Notes under the pieces: generated by a model | The model's input: only the letters and a program-made list of their open reading frames with translations | Databases searched by the model: none | What the model was told of the DNA's origin: nothing | Shown: positions 5,639 through 6,392 of the stretch, in pieces | How the letters are laid out: the number at the start of each line of letters is the position of its first letter | How positions within the stretch are numbered: position 1 is the first letter of the stretch | Program-made: the position numbers and the translations under genes | From: Candidatus Omnitrophota bacterium | Lineage (GTDB): Bacteria > Omnitrophota > Gorgyraeia > Gygaellales > Profunditerraquicolaceae | Direction: 5' to 3' | Assembly (NCBI GenBank): GCA_028711825.1 | Contig: JAQTRM010000062.1 | Location: 1 to 6,392 of the forward strand | DNA length: 6,392 nt

Positions 5639-5667
5639 ATTATAACATAAAGTCTGAATAATGCCTA
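5639..5667 (-). promoter_or_regulatory. Predicted promoter of the SemiSWEET-rmlA unit
   Basis: On the minus strand a perfect TATAAT (5639-5644) ends 7 nt before the SemiSWEET ATG. A weak -35-like TAGGCA (5662-5667) lies 17 nt further upstream. The expected transcription start falls on or next to the A of the ATG, which would give a leaderless transcript and explain the missing ribosome binding site. The -10 match is strong; the -35 is poor. Confidence 0.4.
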
Positions 5668-5694
5668 CAGCTTTCAGATCTCAACTCTCAGCAA
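5667..5694. repeat. Degenerate heptamer array, four units
   Basis: ACAGCTT, TCAGATC, TCAACTC and TCAGCAA follow one another in exact 7-nt register on the plus strand. They are degenerate copies of the TCAGCNN unit that flanks the four-helix-bundle gene about 5 kb away. No four-helix-bundle gene is near this copy. It sits at one end of the repeat-rich gap, just upstream of the SemiSWEET promoter. Confidence 0.55.
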
Positions 5695-5706
5695 AAACAA
5701 AACCAC

Positions 5707-5742
5707 GGGGTCAGTCCCCTGAGAACCGGGGACAGGCCCCGG
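5707..5742. repeat. Two adjacent short GGGG/CCCC hairpins
   Basis: The first is GGGG-TCAGT-CCCC (5707-5719); the second is CCGGGG-ACAGG-CCCCGG (5726-5742). Both have 5-nt loops and contain the GGGGAC/GTCCCC core shared with the larger palindromes further along. They look like members of the same repeat family. They could also act as weak transcription barriers, but neither is followed by a T tract. Confidence 0.55.
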
Positions 5743-5761
5743 AAACCCAAAATCCTAAACT

Positions 5762-5791
5762 CCTGCCTCCCCCTGTCTACCGACAGGCAGG
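5762..5791. repeat. CCTGTC/GACAGG hairpin with alternative pairing
   Basis: CCTGTC (5772-5777), a 4-nt loop TACC, and GACAGG (5782-5787) form a perfect 6-bp stem. Alternatively CCTGCCT (5762-5768) can pair with AGGCAGG (5785-5791), so the two folds exclude each other. This resembles short interspersed palindromes common in uncultivated bacterial genomes. It abuts the large perfect palindrome directly. Confidence 0.5.
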
Positions 5792-5857
5792 AAATAAAGG
5801 GGACGGTTCTATTTTTCTTGAAAAAAAGGTTGAAAAATAGAACCGTCCCCTTTATTT
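5792..5857. repeat. Perfect 26-bp inverted repeat (REP/RAYT-like hairpin)
   Basis: Arms 5792-5817 and 5832-5857 are exact reverse complements over 26 nt, around a 14-nt loop (TTGAAAAAAAGGTT). The core of the arm is GGGGACGGTTCTATTTTTC. Such a long perfect hairpin with a GGGGAC core resembles palindromes that accompany REP-associated tyrosine (Y1) transposases. No transposase lies in this window, so it would be a solitary non-coding copy. As RNA it would be very stable and might stop transcription coming from tyrS, although no clean T tract follows. Confidence 0.8.
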
Positions 5858-5870
5858 ATAATTGACGCGT

Positions 5871-5984
5871 ATTCGGGGGACGTCCCTAAAAGGGACACCC
5901 TTCTTATAAAGCTATTTTATAAATACTTGTGCTTTAAATAGTTATGGAGTGGCAGGGTGTCCCCTGAAAGGACGTCCCCGGAAT
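5871..5984. repeat. 31-nt imperfect inverted repeat with 52-nt AT-rich centre (MITE-like)
   Basis: Arms 5871-5901 and 5954-5984 pair at 26 of 31 positions. Both contain GGGGACGTCC and GGGACACCCT blocks. The centre (5902-5953) is AT-rich and has no open reading frame. The size (114 nt) and terminal inverted repeats fit a small non-autonomous mobile element or a paired REP unit. It begins 10 nt beyond the tyrS stop codon and shares the GGGGAC core with its neighbours. Confidence 0.65.
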
Positions 5985-5993
5985 AAAAATAAT

Positions 5994-6392
5994 TTAAAGG
6001 ATTATCTTGAGGAAACGGCGGGAACCGGCTTTCAGGACGCCGGGTTCGGAAATGATAAAGTCGTCTTTGCCAATCTTTGCATTCTCAAAACTTACCGCGC
6101 CCTGTTTAATCAGGCGCCGGGCTTCATTGCGGCTTGCAACGAGTTTACTTTCGACCAGAATATCCAGGACAGCCATCCCCTTGCCCTTAAACTCCGGCAT
6201 CTCGGCGGGAATCTCCTTCTGCGAGAATACCCGGCTGAATTCTTCCGCCTCTTTTTCGGCCTCCTGCGCGGAGTGATACTGGGCGATAATAATCTTGGCC
6301 AATTTTATCTTGGCGTCCCGGGGATGCATCTGGTTAACCGAAACAAGCTCTTCATCGGTAAGCAGTTCGTAATATTTCAGCATCAGCTCGTC
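5994..6392 (-). CDS. tyrS: Tyrosyl-tRNA synthetase, C-terminal part
   Basis: The last 132 residues of a cytoplasmic enzyme that charges tRNA-Tyr; the N-terminal catalytic domain lies beyond the high-coordinate end. The reading frame continues upstream of the first visible Met (D-E-L-M-L-K-Y-Y-E-L-L-T), matching the conserved S-D-E-L-M-x-x-Y-(F/Y)-E-L-L of TyrRS, so that Met is not the start. M-H-P-R-D-A-K-I-K-L-A and QYHSAQEAEKEAEEF belong to the helical linker typical of bacterial TyrRS. The C-terminus is an S4-like tRNA-binding domain: DILVESKLVASRNEARRLIKQGAVSF, ending in AGSRRFLKIIL. It is separated from the sugar unit by a 362-nt repeat-filled gap, so it is probably transcribed independently. 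Confidence 0.95.
   Translation of the reverse strand, partial: DELMLKYYELLTDEELVSVNQMHPRDAKIKLAKIIIAQYHSAQEAEKEAEEFSRVFSQKEIPAEMPEFKGKGMAVLDILVESKLVASRNEARRLIKQGAVSFENAKIGKDDFIISEPGVLKAGSRRFLKIIL

Noticed and set aside
5792..5857. Simple intrinsic terminator for tyrS
   Set aside because: The hairpin is much longer than typical terminators, A/T runs are inside the arms, and no uninterrupted T tract follows on the minus strand; a termination effect remains possible but is not the best description.
6007..6276. Plus-strand reading frame opposite tyrS
   Set aside because: The minus strand encodes an unmistakable TyrRS C-terminus with S4 domain; the plus-strand product is rich in Ser/Arg and has no recognisable motif.

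Overview
The window reads as a chromosomal piece of an uncultivated bacterium with moderate G+C content. All nine genes lie on the minus strand, so transcription runs from high to low coordinates. A four-helix-bundle gene set in short DNA repeats, palindromic GGGGAC repeats, an HTH-Fic gene and tyvelose-type epimerases together resemble Omnitrophota and similar groundwater lineages. This placement is only an impression from gene style; the window contains no phylogenetic marker beyond the end of tyrS.

Layout in the direction of transcription: (1) 6392-5994, the C-terminal third of tyrosyl-tRNA synthetase. (2) 5993-5632, a gene-free stretch packed with inverted repeats: a 31-nt-arm imperfect palindrome, a 26-nt-arm perfect hairpin, several small hairpins and a degenerate heptamer array. 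(3) 5631-2711, a compact unit made of a SemiSWEET sugar transporter, rfbA (rmlA), an SDR closely resembling the plant NRS/ER 3,5-epimerase/4-keto-reductase, and rfbB (rmlB). The last three genes overlap. (4) 2710-2618, an AT-rich promoter/operator region. (5) 2617-1715, an HTH-Fic protein, separated by one base from (6) 1713-631, a CDP-paratose-2-epimerase-like SDR. (7) 673-238, an AT-rich four-helix-bundle gene bracketed by two heptamer arrays in inverted orientation. (8) 236-1, the start of a second tyvelose-epimerase-like SDR that runs off the window.

Working model: RmlA makes dTDP-glucose and RmlB makes dTDP-4-keto-6-deoxyglucose. The NRS/ER-like protein would then do both the 3,5-epimerisation and the 4-reduction to dTDP-L-rhamnose. 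No rmlC or classical rmlD is present in this tightly packed unit. The two downstream epimerase-like proteins suggest further rare-sugar nucleotides for a surface glycan. The Fic protein is translationally coupled to one of these enzymes and has its own operator-rich promoter. The four-helix-bundle cassette looks inserted: its arrays supply the stop codons, the last residues of the neighbouring protein and part of a ribosome binding site.
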